64,000 nt of DNA from Fagopyrum homotropicum (GCA_033239125.1 BSWB01000001.1:29787501-29851500); one strand, 5' to 3'; shown: positions 8,426-20,675, counted from the stretch's first letter. Notes: generated by a model not told the origin, from the letters alone. Translations and numbers: made by a program.

Positions 8426-11400
8426 ATGGATTCTCCGGACTTCACCGCAGCCGTTTCCGAATCTAATGATGAAGTACCCACACCTATAGAGGCATCTCCC
8501 ACAACATCCGAAAACCACGATTCATCACCAACCAAGGTACCTCCATCATTAGAATTGAAGCAACTTCCCGCACATTTAAGGTACGCATTTCTTGGCACTA
8601 ATTCCACATACCCAGTTATAGTCAATGCAAATTTGAATGATGACGAATTAGAGAAACTCATGCATGTTTTGAAGCAACATAGGAGAGCACTAGGTTACAC
8701 CATTGATGATTTAGTAGGAATAAAGCCTTCTCTATGTATGCACAAAATATTAATGGAAGAGGATTACAAACCTTCACGTCAACCTCAAAGACGGTTAAAC
8801 CCGGCAATGAAGGAGGTCGTGAAGAAAGAAATCCTTAAGCTACTTGATGCAGGTATCATCTTCCCGATTTCTGATAGCAAATGGGTGAGTCCGGTACAAG
8901 TAGTACCCAAGAAAGGAGGCATTACCGTTGTTGCCAACAAGAACAACGAACTCATCCCTACACGGACAGTTACAGGGTGGCGAATGTGCATCGACTACCG
9001 CAAACTGAGCGTGGCCACAAGGAAGGACCACTTCCCCCTTCCTTTCATCGATCAAATGTTGGAAAGGTTAGCCCAACATGCCTACTTTTGTTATTTAGAT
9101 GGATACAGCGGTTTCTTTCAGATACCAATTCATCCGGATGATCAAGAGAAGACAACCTGTACGTGCCCATGGGGTACGTTCGCCTATAGAAGAATGCCAT
9201 TCGGTTTATGCAACGCTCCAGCCACCTTCCAAAGGTGTATGATGGCAATCTTCTCCGAATATGTAGAGAATATCATGGAAGTCTTCATGGACGACTTTTC
9301 GGTATATGGTTCTTCCTTTGATAACTGTCTCTATAACCTTTCACTAGTTCTTAAGAGATGTGAGGACACTAACTTAGTCTTAAACTGGGAAAAGTGTCAT
9401 TTCATGGTCACCGAAGGAATTGTGTTAGGTCACTTAGTGTCACAAAGGGGAATAGAGGTAGATCGGTCAAAGATAGAGACCATTGAGAAATTACCTCCCC
9501 CTTCATCAGTAAAAGGAATTAGAAGCTTCTTAGGACATGCAGGCTTCTATAGGAGATTCATAAAAGATTTTTCTAAGATTTCAAAACCTTTGACTAATCT
9601 TTTGATGAAAGATGCGACTTTCGAATTTTCGAAAGATTGCTTAGATGCTTTTTGCAGGATCAAAGAAGCTTTGATTTCAGCACCAATCATTCAACCACCC
9701 GATTGGACTCTTCCTTTCGAGGTCATGTGCGACGCAAGCGATGTCGCTATAGGAGCCGTGCTTGGACAGAAGAAAGATGGTCGCACTCATGCCATCTACT
9801 ACGCTAGCAAAACGCTAGATGAGGCTCAATACAACTACGCAACTACGGAAAAGGAACTTTTAGCCGTAGTATATGCATTTGAGAAATTTCGTTCCTATCT
9901 TGTAGGTGCGAAAGTGATAGTCTATACGGACCACTCCGCAATCCGATACTTATTCACGAAGAAGGATGCGAAGCCAAGGCTTCTACGATGGATCTTACTC
10001 TTACAAGAGTTTGATTTAGAGATCCGTGATAAGAAAGGATCGGAGAACTCCGTCGCCGATCACCTTAGTCGTCTTCCGCAACTCACCGGCGAGTCGGATG
10101 AGCTTCCGATAGACGACTCCTTCCCTGACGAGCAGCTGCACGAGATTGAAGAGTGTCTTCAACACATATCACAAGGTAATGACCCATGGTTTGCTGACAT
10201 TGTAAATTACCTTGTTTGTCAGGAGATTCCACCCGGACTTTCATATGCTCAAAAGAAGAAGTTCTTGAGAGACGTCCGGCATTTTTATTGGAACGAACCT
10301 CTTCTATTCAAAAGAGGTCCAGATGGCATCTACAGGAGATGTATTCCCGAAGATGAGATAGATAGTGTCATCCGACACTGCCATTCTCTACCATGTGGTG
10401 GACATGCTAGTTCCCACAAGACTTGTGCTAAGGTACTTCGCTCCGGGTTTTATTGGCCTACACTTTTCAAGGATGTGCAAAAGTTTGTTGTTTCTTGTGA
10501 TGCTTGTCAAAGGACAGGTAATATATCCAGGAGGAATGAGATGCCTCTCAACAACATACAAGAAGTAGAGATCTTTGATGTATGGGGCATCGACTTTATG
10601 GGACCTTTCCCATCTTCATGCGGCAACCAGTATATACTTCTTGCCGTAGATTATGTCTCAAGATGGGTGGAGGCAATCGCTTCCCCTACTAATGATGCAA
10701 TGGTAGTGGTGAAGTTCCTCAACAAAACGATCTTCCCAAGGTTCGGAACTCCCCGAACCATCATTAGTGACGGAGGAACGCATTTCACAGCCCGTCGATT
10801 CGAGACTCTATTAGCTAAGTATGGGGTGACCCATAAAATAGCTACACCTTACCATCCGCAAACCAGCGGACAAGTCGAGATATCCAATAGAGAGATTAAA
10901 GGGATTTTAGAGAAGACCGTCTCTAAAACAAGGAAAGATTGGTCAATGAAGCTTGACGATGCACTATGGGCATACAGGACAGCTTTCAAGACACCAATAG
11001 GTACGACTCCCTATAATCTCATTTATGGTAAATCATGTCATCTTCCTGTAGAGCTAGAACACAAAGCTTATTGGGCTATCAAGTGGCTCAACTTCGACAT
11101 GAAAAAAGCCGGAGAGAAGCGGCTCTTAGACATCAATGAGCTAGATGAGCTCCGACTGAATGCGTATGAGAACGCAAAGATTTACAAGGAACGGACAAAG
11201 CGCTGGCATGACAAGCACATCATCCCGAAAGACTTGAAGGAAGGAGACCAAGCCCTCCTATTCAACTCAAGGCTGGGTCTATTTCCCGGTAAGCTCAAAT
11301 CCCGTTGGACAGGACCTTTTGTGATTAAGAGAATTTTCCCCCATGGTGCAGTTGAAGTATGGGGTGAACAAAGCGGAAGTTTTAAGGTTAATGGCCAACG

Positions 11401-11461
11401 GTTGAAGAAATACACACCGGAAGCTCCGGTCGAGGAGATAGCTCCTATCCTCCTCCATTGA
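8426..11461 (+). CDS. Family A pol: RT, RNase H, integrase
   Basis: 1011 codons and intact. The reverse transcriptase (about residues 130-390) has the catalytic box FMDDFSVYG near residue 288. RNase H follows (about 430-550) with CDASD, TEKELLAV and YTDHSA. The integrase zinc domain (about 650-690) shows the H-H-C-C spacing. The core has D in GIDFMGPFP near 721, D in ISDGG near 781 and E in QVEISNRE near 817. It copies element RNA and inserts the DNA. The frame differs from gag-protease by a 248-bp spacer, so expression needs reinitiation, splicing or a separate transcript; none is demonstrated. Confidence 0.92.
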   Translation: MDSPDFTAAVSESNDEVPTPIEASPTTSENHDSSPTKVPPSLELKQLPAHLRYAFLGTNSTYPVIVNANLNDDELEKLMHVLKQHRRALGYTIDDLVGIKPSLCMHKILMEEDYKPSRQPQRRLNPAMKEVVKKEILKLLDAGIIFPISDSKWVSPVQVVPKKGGITVVANKNNELIPTRTVTGWRMCIDYRKLSVATRKDHFPLPFIDQMLERLAQHAYFCYLDGYSGFFQIPIHPDDQEKTTCTCPWGTFAYRRMPFGLCNAPATFQRCMMAIFSEYVENIMEVFMDDFSVYGSSFDNCLYNLSLVLKRCEDTNLVLNWEKCHFMVTEGIVLGHLVSQRGIEVDRSKIETIEKLPPPSSVKGIRSFLGHAGFYRRFIKDFSKISKPLTNLLMKDATFEFSKDCLDAFCRIKEALISAPIIQPPDWTLPFEVMCDASDVAIGAVLGQKKDGRTHAIYYASKTLDEAQYNYATTEKELLAVVYAFEKFRSYLVGAKVIVYTDHSAIRYLFTKKDAKPRLLRWILLLQEFDLEIRDKKGSENSVADHLSRLPQLTGESDELPIDDSFPDEQLHEIEECLQHISQGNDPWFADIVNYLVCQEIPPGLSYAQKKKFLRDVRHFYWNEPLLFKRGPDGIYRRCIPEDEIDSVIRHCHSLPCGGHASSHKTCAKVLRSGFYWPTLFKDVQKFVVSCDACQRTGNISRRNEMPLNNIQEVEIFDVWGIDFMGPFPSSCGNQYILLAVDYVSRWVEAIASPTNDAMVVVKFLNKTIFPRFGTPRTIISDGGTHFTARRFETLLAKYGVTHKIATPYHPQTSGQVEISNREIKGILEKTVSKTRKDWSMKLDDALWAYRTAFKTPIGTTPYNLIYGKSCHLPVELEHKAYWAIKWLNFDMKKAGEKRLLDINELDELRLNAYENAKIYKERTKRWHDKHIIPKDLKEGDQALLFNSRLGLFPGKLKSRWTGPFVIKRIFPHGAVEVWGEQSGSFKVNGQRLKKYTPEAPVEEIAPILLH

Positions 11462-11499
11462 ACACAACATCATACACCGTCCAGCTAAAGACGATAAAT

Positions 11500-11527
11500 A
11501 AAGCGCTTCTTGGGAGGCAACCCAATG
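11500..11527 (+). other. Conserved block just after pol (copy 2)
   Basis: Identical to 73-100, here downstream of the complete pol. The 3' flank to 11731 shows no coding potential. Confidence 0.6.
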
Positions 11528-11731
11528 ATAGTATAATTTTCCCCTCTTTCCCTCACTTAGTTAGAATAGATTAATTGCTTTATTTCTTCGTTTTCGTTTT
11601 TATATGTTCCTCGATGCACTCTTGGTTTGTCGTGTCATTAATCGCAGGAAACTAGGTTCAAATGTGAGAGATTCACGGAGAATGGAGCACAATTAAGTTA
11701 TATCTTCGAGATTCAAGAAAAACAAGGAAGA

Positions 11732-11937
11732 AAATCGACCTACCATAAGAAGATCGTCCGATTCAGTAACAGAGCAAGTCGATTTTTCACAACAGAAACA
11801 AAAATCGACCTGGAGATCGACCTGCCAAAATAAATCGTCCGATTTTTTCAGTCAGAAAGAAAAATCGCCCCGACAAATAAATCGACCAGAAAAATCGGCC
11901 GATTTTCTTCAGAAATCGTCGACCCTATATAAGGACT
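11732..11937 (+). promoter_or_regulatory. Internal promoter candidate of ORF-1 (copy 2)
   Basis: Exact repeat of 305-510: the half-site cluster, AAAATCGGCCGATTTT near 11891-11906 and the TATATAA box at 11926-11932, followed by a 440-bp leader with a second cluster just before the ATG at 12376. Confidence 0.6.
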
Positions 11938-12375
11938 TCACACTCGATCTTCTTCATTCACACATCTCCAACTCTCGATTTCCCTCTCTCAAGAACGCCG
12001 AAAAATCGCCACACCCTCAAATCCTCATTCCTTAACCATTTCAAGAGATTCTTGGCTCCAAACTGAAGCATTTTCAACAAGGAACACGGATCTAACAACA
12101 ACACGCACGGCAATCGATTGCTCCATAAGGAATTCAGGTTTTTCTTTCCAAAACCTAAGTTTTCTCACTTGAAATCGAAGTTGCCTAGGAAGTGCTTTGT
12201 TGTTGGAATTGATAGAGGAATTTGCTTAGGATTCATTGTGGAGAACTGTGTGTGGTGATAGATTGAACAGAACTTTACAGAATTGTGAGAATCGTTGAAA
12301 TCGAGATAAAAATCGACCCAGCCCAGAAAAATCGGCCGATTTTTGTGAAGAACAGGTCGATTTTTAGGACTTAGA

Positions 12376-13857
12376 ATGGATCTTGTCAAGAGGATAACTA
12401 GAAACACGGGGAAGAAGAAGGGATCTTCTTCAAAAGCCCCTGCCCCACCTCCACCACCACCTACCAACATCCCTAAGCTTCCCCCTCCCCTATCCAAGCA
12501 TAAGAAACGTTATGAACGCATTATAGATCGCCCATTCACCCCTCCTCGCTACATAGTACTTGATGACTTAGATTCGTTATATGTTCGAGAGGATGTTGAT
12601 ATGATGCTTGATAGAGCAGGGTTGAGACAGTTTGCTACGATCAGGGAAGATGCTTATAGGGAGATCACCCTAGAATTCCTTAGCACGTTTGAGCACGATC
12701 CTAGGGAAAGGATGGTCACTTTCCGCCTTATGAGCCAGAACCACACTTTGTCTATTGATGCTTTTGGCGACTTGTTTGGCTTTTCTTATTCAGATGCAGG
12801 CACATTTGCTAGAGGCCTCAATGCTAGTGATTTTTGGGAAGTTATTTCCGTAGGAGAGTACGGCGGGGATAAGTGGAGACCCGGAAACTCCAAGGAGACA
12901 AGCATGTACAACCTTTCCTTCAAGGTAGTGCATAGGATACTCAGTGAGAGTTTGTTTGCCCGGACTGAGACTCCGCAGAAGCTCAAGGCTGATGAGCTTT
13001 TCATCCTCTACTGCATGACATCCACCACCACTCCCGACATCTCCACCATGCTTGCTGACTATCTAGGAAAGATAGCCAACAAAGCCAAGGGTGACATATG
13101 TGCAGGAGGCTTGGTCACTCATGTGGCTAGGACTCTAGGTTATGACTTCTCGGGATGCACTCTAGCTGAGAGTGCCCTTCCTTTAGGCTCACAGAGGTTG
13201 GTGGTTCGACAGGTCTTGATTCCTCGAGGGAGAGGAACTCTTCATGTACCGATGCCATGGCATAGGGATCCGAAGAAGAAGCCGTCCGAGATCATATGGA
13301 AATCCGAATACACCATTCGGAATAAGAGGAACTGGAAGGAGACCTTTGAGGCGATGCTTGAGGAGTTCTCACCTCCTACTTACTATGATGATGATGCAGG
13401 TGACTCAGAGGAGGATGAGGATGGAGGACAGGAGACCATGCTCGAGTTTGAGAGCGATACCCACAGCGGGCATGCCACGGATGCCATGGACACTGACACT
13501 CATGGAGCAGGACCGAGCAGGACTAGTAGGCAGGATGAGGAGACGGAGGATGACATGCAGCCACCTCGACACTCTTATGCACATGCTCCAGGCCCTAGAC
13601 GAGGACGCCGAGCTCCACGCCACTTCAGGGAGCTAGTCACTAGCTTCCAGAGCCTCAGCACCGACTACCGTGTCCTCCGCACCGATTATGACACCCTGAA
13701 CACACAGTTCAGGAACTACAAGGAGGAGACGGACGCTAGGCATTCATCCTATGATGGACAGATGAGGGACATGTACTACCACCAATTCGGCCACTTCTAC
13801 GATCCCTCAGCACCGATGTATCCATATCCACCACCTCCACCACCGACAGAGGATTGA
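12376..13857 (+). CDS. Athila ORF-1-like protein (copy 2)
   Basis: 493 codons, identical in protein sequence to the copy at 949-2430, with the same basic N terminus, acidic stretch and possible coiled coil. Together with the upstream gag-protease (5499) and pol (8426), it completes one unit whose three reading frames are all open. The unit between LTR1 and LTR2 could therefore be coding-competent. Confidence 0.85.
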   Translation: MDLVKRITRNTGKKKGSSSKAPAPPPPPPTNIPKLPPPLSKHKKRYERIIDRPFTPPRYIVLDDLDSLYVREDVDMMLDRAGLRQFATIREDAYREITLEFLSTFEHDPRERMVTFRLMSQNHTLSIDAFGDLFGFSYSDAGTFARGLNASDFWEVISVGEYGGDKWRPGNSKETSMYNLSFKVVHRILSESLFARTETPQKLKADELFILYCMTSTTTPDISTMLADYLGKIANKAKGDICAGGLVTHVARTLGYDFSGCTLAESALPLGSQRLVVRQVLIPRGRGTLHVPMPWHRDPKKKPSEIIWKSEYTIRNKRNWKETFEAMLEEFSPPTYYDDDAGDSEEDEDGGQETMLEFESDTHSGHATDAMDTDTHGAGPSRTSRQDEETEDDMQPPRHSYAHAPGPRRGRRAPRHFRELVTSFQSLSTDYRVLRTDYDTLNTQFRNYKEETDARHSSYDGQMRDMYYHQFGHFYDPSAPMYPYPPPPPPTED

Positions 13858-13911
13858 GCTTCCACTTCTTTTACATTGTAAGTATTTTTCTCCTTCTTAT
13901 GCTTGATTTTC

Positions 13912-13950
13912 ACATTGGGGACAATGTGGATGTCAAGTATGGGGTGGGGG
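13912..13950 (+). other. Conserved hairpin plus internal purine tract (copy 2)
   Basis: Repeat of 2485-2523: ACATTGGGGACAATGT at 13912-13927, then the G-rich tract. Confidence 0.55.
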
Positions 13951-14491
13951 TACTTACAATACCTTATGTTTCATTCTAGCACTCTATATACTTTCCACTA
14001 CTCTTGACAATTTGGCTTGTAATAACTCTTGCACGGCTTGCTTTCTATTATGACACTCGCATTTGCATGAACTCTTTCAAAACCTATGAATTTTCAAGGA
14101 TTTTAAGTGCTTCTTATATGGAAATGACCTCTATGATGAAAGTTGTGTATATAGATAGGCAAAAAGATGCTTAGTTATGTTGAGATTTTGATTATAGCAT
14201 GAATGAAATTACTTTTGTTACTTGAATACATGAATAAGTTATATGATTTAGTTGTTTTGATGAGAAAATGAAATAATAGTCGAAGCTATATTGCAAGTTC
14301 TTTTACATCATTTAAGGATGACTAAGGCATTTCACTTCTTTTCTTTTCTCACGTCTTGATCATGCTAGCTCCTCAATGAAATATGTAACCCTCCTCTTAC
14401 CATCCGGGAATTAGGATAGGTGATTGAAAAAGGCATGTTTGATGTGGGAGGGCCAAGGAAAATGTATTGAAAAAAGTGCAAAATTTCATAA

Positions 14492-14672
14492 GTTTGGGGA
14501 CGTTGAACATGAGGATGAGTAACTCGGCACCATTCACATAGCCGGGTGTTTGTGTCTTGCCAAAGTCCGATTGAACGACAAGTCCTAACGGGATATGGTA
14601 TGTGCATCAAGGGTTTGAGGCATCTCGAAATTGAGAAACGCCAATCTCCTAGGCTTCGGTTTTTGTGCACCG
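14492..14672 (+). other. Conserved non-coding 3' block (copy 2)
   Basis: Repeat of 3065-3245 and conserved with family B at about 19650-19838 on the minus strand. The stretch 13858-15164 is otherwise untranslated sequence. Confidence 0.6.
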
Positions 14673-15164
14673 CTGTCCATACTCTCAAAAAGTAAAGTAT
14701 AATGAAAGCAAAGCTTTCTACATGCGAAGCATGTGCGGTGAAGAAAATTCTTGAAGGTGTTATGTGTTCCTCTTTCCCGGATTAGCACCACAATTGCCAA
14801 AAAGAACTCCTTCCCTTAATACGTTTCTTGAACCCTTTCTTTGATTAGAAGACCTTGAGACTTTTATGCATGTGTTTAAGACTTAATGGCTTAGATTTGT
14901 TTGAATTTGATTGCCTCTACACCTTTATCATGTTCTTTATTTATGGCTTCAAGAAAGAAAAGGAAGTTTGTTCATCTTATAGTCACCATTGATATATGCT
15001 TTGCCCCTTTTATGCCTTGAAATATCACTTTGAGAGCGATCCAATAAAAAGGAGCACTACCAAAAGAAAAGTTTTTGAGTTTCATACGTGCATAATCCAT
15101 GGCATCTTATATTTTGAATTTGAGCCTTGCTTAGGGACAAGCAAGAGGCAAGTATGGGGTATTT

Positions 15165-16798
15165 TGATGACATGAATTATGTATCATCATATTCATGCAT
15201 ATTGCAGCACATTATCTCTATTTACCTTGCATTTAGAGGGATTTTGCATAACTTTTATGTTCTATTAAACCAATTGTCGGAAATAGAGGTCTACACGAGA
15301 TTTTGATGAATTGCAGGTAAAAAGAGTTGAATTGGAAGCAAAAATGGAGCAAGAGGCATCTAAGGATGTTAAGGAAGCTAAAGAAGTCTTAGAAGGAACA
15401 CAAAAGGCTAAGGGATTGCAAAGGAGAAGCATAGAAGACGAACCAAAGGAAGAACACTTTCTGTTGAAGAAAATCGTTCTAATGTACACATAAATCGGAC
15501 GATTTTCACACATTGAAATCGAACGGTTTTGTACCAAAATCGACTGGGTCGATTTTCTTCACGATTCGGCCAAATGAAAAGACGACATAAAGCCCAATTA
15601 ATTTGGGCTAGATGAGAGTTTTGCCAAACGGCCCATCTGCAAGAAAGTATAGAAGAGAACCCTACGAACGAAGAGAGGGGGGTCGCACCAGATAATCTTT
15701 ACACGTTTTGAAGAAATCAACGATTCTTGGAGAGAGATTGAAGAGCTTTTGCCGGAAAGTCATTCTTGATCTTTGATTGTGAGATTTCTTTGTTCCATTG
15801 TCTTGTTTGTGGTTTATGAACACGAAATTGAGTTGTTGAGAGATACATTGAACAGATTTGACGATTGTTTTACAGATTTGAAAGTTATTGAATTTTTCGT
15901 TCAAGATTTGGTTTCTTTGCGATATCTTCTTCAATAATTAATTTGATTCGATTTTGAAAATGGTTGGCTAAAAACCTTGTGATTCTGGGGAGAATAGTTG
16001 ATGATTAAGGCTTAGATGATGATAGACTGAACTCATTCAAACATTAGGACCCTGAGAATTTAGATCTTAGTTTTGCGACAACAGGAAAATCGGGCTGTTC
16101 TTGAGGAAAATCGGCCGATTTTTCTTATGAACAGGGCGATTTATTCCTCTGACGAACTTTAATTGAATTAATCTTTAACCAAAACTAATCCTTGCCTAAA
16201 TCCCAATCTTGATTAACCTTTTTACCCTCTAATTGAATGTTCGAATGCAATTCAAACCTGTTTCTACATTTAATGGATTAAAATTGCAAGATTTGGGTAA
16301 TAAAGAAACTCAACATCCTTTATTAAGATTTTAAGTGTGCTTTCTATTCATACTTTGGAGAGTCATATCCTGGAGTTTTAGATAGTTAGTTTGAACATAA
16401 TTCTTGTCTTTAGATCTTTCTATATTGCAGCCTCAACAACCCTTATAGAGAGAACCTATAGATTAGTTATATAGGTTTCGGAACTTCATCGTACGAATCC
16501 TACCTTTGAACATTTAATCTTGGCAATATAAATTCTGTCCTATAACCGTAGAAGTGTCTTGAATCGAAAGCCTAAATCGGATACTTGAATCCTTGGAATC
16601 ATTTCTCTCTTTATTACATCACAAAAGCTTTTATACTTTCGCTAGATAATTGAAATTGGAATTTTTCTCACCAAATCCCTGAGTTCGACTCTGGAATTCT
16701 TACCTTTCTACAGCTGATCCGTACACTGCGGGTTCGCTTTGCTTTTGAGTTCTAGATATAAATATTAAGACTTTGACGCACACCCTTTTGAGCGAACA
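15165..16798 (+). repeat. LTR2 of family A (1634 bp)
   Basis: Same termini (TGATGACATG, GAGCGAACA), motif clusters and TATA-like element as LTR1. The purine tract precedes it at 15139-15164. It serves both as 3' LTR of the complete unit and as 5' LTR of the truncated one. Confidence 0.9.
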
Positions 16799-16804
16799 AG
16801 TTTT

Positions 16805-16822
16805 TGGCGCCGTTGCCGGGGA
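16805..16822 (+). other. Primer binding site, tRNA-Asp (copy 2)
   Basis: Exact repeat of 5378-5395, six bases after LTR2. Confidence 0.9.
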
Positions 16823-16925
16823 TTTGGTCTAGATTAAATCCGGTTTTCGGTTGTCTAGCTTGAGAGCTCTTGCTCTTGTGATTTGATTTGTCTACTTGAG
16901 TGATCTTCGCAGGTTCATTAGATAT

Positions 16926-19378
16926 ATGCGAAGGACTAGATCCACTAAAGATCTAATCCCTTTCGATCCCGAATTAGAAAGAACTTTGAGGAGAAAGTTG
17001 AAGGAGAAGAAAATGGCTGAAAACGATGAGAGAAACTACAAGGCTGAACTGAATGAAGCTCAACGCCAACTCCAGTTGAGTGAGAAGGCTCGAAAGGAAG
17101 CTGAAATAAGTCATCAATTTCAGATTGATGAACTAAGAGCTATGATGTTGGACATGAAGTTGGAGTTGAACGACTCCAAGAAGAAGAAGAAAGTCAGGAC
17201 ACCAACTAAGTCCATTCGAGATGACTCGTCCGATGATGATGAGATTGATCCGGATATGCCGGAACTTGAAGAGATTGATCCATCACTTCGTCCTAACCGA
17301 AACGCTCCAACACCTAAGGTCGTCCCTCGCATTACGACTAGGAATGTTAGAGCTGTCAATAACGAAGATAGACCCCGAACTTTGGGGCAACGGATGGATC
17401 CAATTCAGCAACCGCGCCGTCTAGGTGTGGATTTCGGAGCTGAAGACATCCAGGGGTTTAGCTTCTCACCACAAGTCATTACTATGGTTCGCCAAAGTCA
17501 ATATGGCGGAGCAAGTACTGAATCTCCGCATCAACACTTGCAGAATTTTGAGATTCTCATGGAGACCATGAAGCCGAAGAAGGCTACCACAAGCAACTAC
17601 AAAATCAAGCCGTTCTTCTTCTCATTGAAGGACAAGGCTCTAGCTTGGTACCAAACACTTCCGGCTGCGAAGTTAGCTACATGGGAGGAATTGTCTTCGG
17701 AATTCCTCACCAAGTTCTTTCCGCCATCCAAAACGGCGGAATTGAGAGGTAAAATAAATGCTTTTTCTATGAAACCTAACGAAAGCTTGTTTCAATCTTG
17801 GGAAAGGTTTCAAGACCTCTTGTTGGATTGCCCACACCATGGCATTTCCAAGCTGGAACTATTGGAGATTTACTACAAAGGGTTGGATGTGGAAACACAA
17901 TTCAACCTCCAATCTCTATCTTGCGGGACATTCATGGATATGAGAGAGGACGATGCTTGGGACTTCATTGAGAAGCAAGCCCAAGTGATTGAGAAGTATT
18001 CCCACCGGAAGGTGGAATCAAATAGCCGGAATCAAGGCGATACGGGAGCCAAGTTGAATCAAGCGGCTCAAACACAAATATTCTCCCTCAAAGATGACAT
18101 CAAAGAATTGAGGGAAGTGCTCAAAACGAGTCTTCAAAAGACTAAAGAGCAAGAAGCCAATTACATGGGGCGAGACAACAATCAACGGAATGATAACCGG
18201 AATTCCAATTGGAGCAACAACAACAATAACAACCGAAACTCCAATTGGAACAATAACAACAACAATAGGAACTCGAATAACAACAATTGGAGGTCAAATC
18301 AGCAAGGTTCAGGTAATCCTTACTCATATGCTGAAAAAGCTCTAACACCTCCATCTTCTTCTACTCCTTCTACAAGACAGGAACAATCAAGCGAATCAAA
18401 CAAACCGGATCCCATGCTATAAACGATCCTAGGCAAGCTACAAGGATTGGAGAGTTACATAACTTCGGTTGACAAAGCTCACAAAGCTTTAGAAAACCAA
18501 GTATTCAACAAAGCCGGAGAAGTTCCAAGAGATCAAGGGAAGCTTCCCGGGAAGACAGAAGATAACCCAAAGGGAAGGGTTATGGCAATAACTACTAGGA
18601 GCGGAAAGACGACCGTCGACCCTCAACCTAAAGTAGTTGATACCTCCACAAAAGAAGGAGAGGCAAAAGAGAAGGAAGAAGTCTATGTTCCTCCTCCCGC
18701 TTACAAACCACCTCTACCTTTTCCTCAATCTAGAGCACGGGCACGCCTAGATAAACATTTCGGTAAGTTTGTTGAACTTATGAGTAAGCTCCATATTAAC
18801 ATACCTTTTATGGATGCGATCTTAGGTATGCCGGCTTACGGGAAATTCCTCAAGGAGATCCTCTCTAACAAGAGGAAGTTGGAAGATATAGGAGAAGTCA
18901 AGATGAGTATGGAGTCATCCGAGCTCATCAAGACTATGACCGAGAATATGCCACCCAAGCTCCGCGATCCAGGATCCTTTTGCATACCCATCACTTTGGG
19001 AGAAGCTACCTATGATGCTCTTTGTGACCTTGGAGCAAGTGTGAGTATCATACCTCTAGCTCTATGCAAGGCAGTTGGTCTAGGAGAGCCTAGACCGGTG
19101 AAGATCACACTCTACATGGCTGATCGTTCTACCACCAAGCCGGTGGGAATATTAGAAGACATACCGGTAAAGCTAGGTAAGTTTTACATACCTATAGATT
19201 TTGTCGTTCTTGACATACCTGCAGATTACCCGGTTCCCATCATCCTTGGGAGACCGTTTCTCGCCACATCTGGATGCATGGTAGATTGTAAGAACGGCCA
19301 GCTATCCTTCCACATCGGTGAAGAAAAGATAGAATTCATACTATCTTCCTTAATCAAGGAGCCAGCCTTGAAAGATGC
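16926..19378 (+). pseudogene. Family A gag-protease, broken and truncated (copy 2)
   Basis: Homologous to 5499-8177 with about ten scattered substitutions. One of them makes an in-frame TAA at 18420-18422 where copy 1 has GAA (6993-6995), separating gag from protease. Sequence identity with A ends after 19378, within the codons following the protease, where unrelated minus-strand B sequence begins. RT, integrase and ORF-1 are missing for this unit. The protease motif CDLGAS is still readable. Confidence 0.9.
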
Positions 19379-20675
19379 ATGAAATGTAAAGACGAAGAAG
19401 TCAAGAAGATCAAGAGTACATCCAATCTAAACCACTAAGTCTTGCAAACATGCAAATAGGTCATTAGGTCTTGTGAGGTAAAAGGGCCAAGAAATGTAGT
19501 GATTGGGTGGGGATTTCTAGGTTATGTGATGCTAATCCGGGAACGGAACTAACTCCACATTCTTGTCCTCGATCAACTTCCCTCAAGTGTATATTTTCCT
19601 CTATCTTTTCTTTCTTTTCTTTTTCTTTGACTTATTTTTGAGACAATGGCATTGGTGTACAAAAGCCGAAACCTTGGTGATTAGCCGTCCTCGGGCTTTT
19701 TCTTAGTTTTCGAGGTGCAACCACACCGGGCACACATACCAAAGCTCGTTAGGACTATTGGTTCATTTGACTTTGGCAAGGCACCAACACCCGATTATGT
19801 GAAGTGTACCGAGTTACTTGTCATTTAAGCCAATGTCCCCAAGCCTATATTTTTGGCTACACTTTCACAACAAATTCAGCATTTTATGCATGATATTCTT
19901 TTCATCAACAACTTCACTTAACACTTACTTTTCACACACATCAACACACTAGCATGCTCCTATTCCCGGATGGGTTAAAAGAGGTCAATTTTATCTCAAT
20001 TGAGGTGCTCAAGCAATCATGATTAAGATGAGAAGTAGAGAAAGATGATTTGCCTCATTCATTCCTAGATGGTATGCAAGAACTATCATGTAATTTCGAT
20101 TTTCACTACTCAATCCTTTCTAGTCAAACATCATGGTCACAAATCATTCATAGAATTTCAAAAGAAGTACTTCAAGTCCACATATGCGTTCATTAATCCT
20201 AACACATGAGGCCATTCATAGCCAATTCACAAGACAAGATTCATCATTAGGGTCATATCCAAGCCTAGAAAGCACAAAATTTTTAAAATTTTCTGATTTT
20301 TATGGTATTTATGTACAATGCAAGACATGTGAAGATTTTAAACTATCCTAGATGCTCATCATGCAAAGGATCATGCAAACCCCACCCCATACTTAGAAAC
20401 ACATTGTCCCCAATGTGGTATACAAGTAAAGAGAGTGAAAGAAGGTTCTCACAATGTAAAATTGTTTGCTATGGTATTCGGGAATGTTCAATAGCGAATT
20501 GATGTTTGATGATCCTATCAACCATGGTAGAGAGCTCTAAGCATCCATCAAAGCTTCGGGACCCGCGCTAGGCACCACTAGCCGTCCAAGTTCCGCGTCC
20601 GCTCCACCCATAATCGATGAGGGTTTCATCATCATCATTTCTATATCAAGCAAGGCCTCCAATGCCACTAATGTT
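19379..20675 (-). other. Family B 3' untranslated region
   Basis: It has no coding frame of note. Read on the minus strand, it contains a G-rich tract and the hairpin ACATTGGGGACAATGT (20416-20401), then the conserved 3' block (about 19838-19650), then sequence alignable with A up to about 260 bp before where the LTR should start. It ends abruptly at 19379. Confidence 0.7.

Larger units (their letters stand above)
1..19378 (+). mobile_element. Tandem Athila-type LTR retrotransposon array (family A)
   Basis: Positions 1-7951 recur at 11428-19378 with an offset of exactly 11,427 bp and only scattered single-base differences. The order is internal region, LTR, complete internal region, LTR, truncated internal region, so neighbouring units share LTRs. 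This is the usual product of unequal recombination between LTRs. The primer site, gag-protease, RT-RNaseH-integrase and a separate ORF-1 before the 3' LTR identify the Athila branch of Ty3/gypsy. Both ends are open: the window starts inside pol, and the right end is cut at 19378 where minus-strand family B sequence begins. A complete unit from LTR1 to LTR2 is 13,061 bp. Confidence 0.93.
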
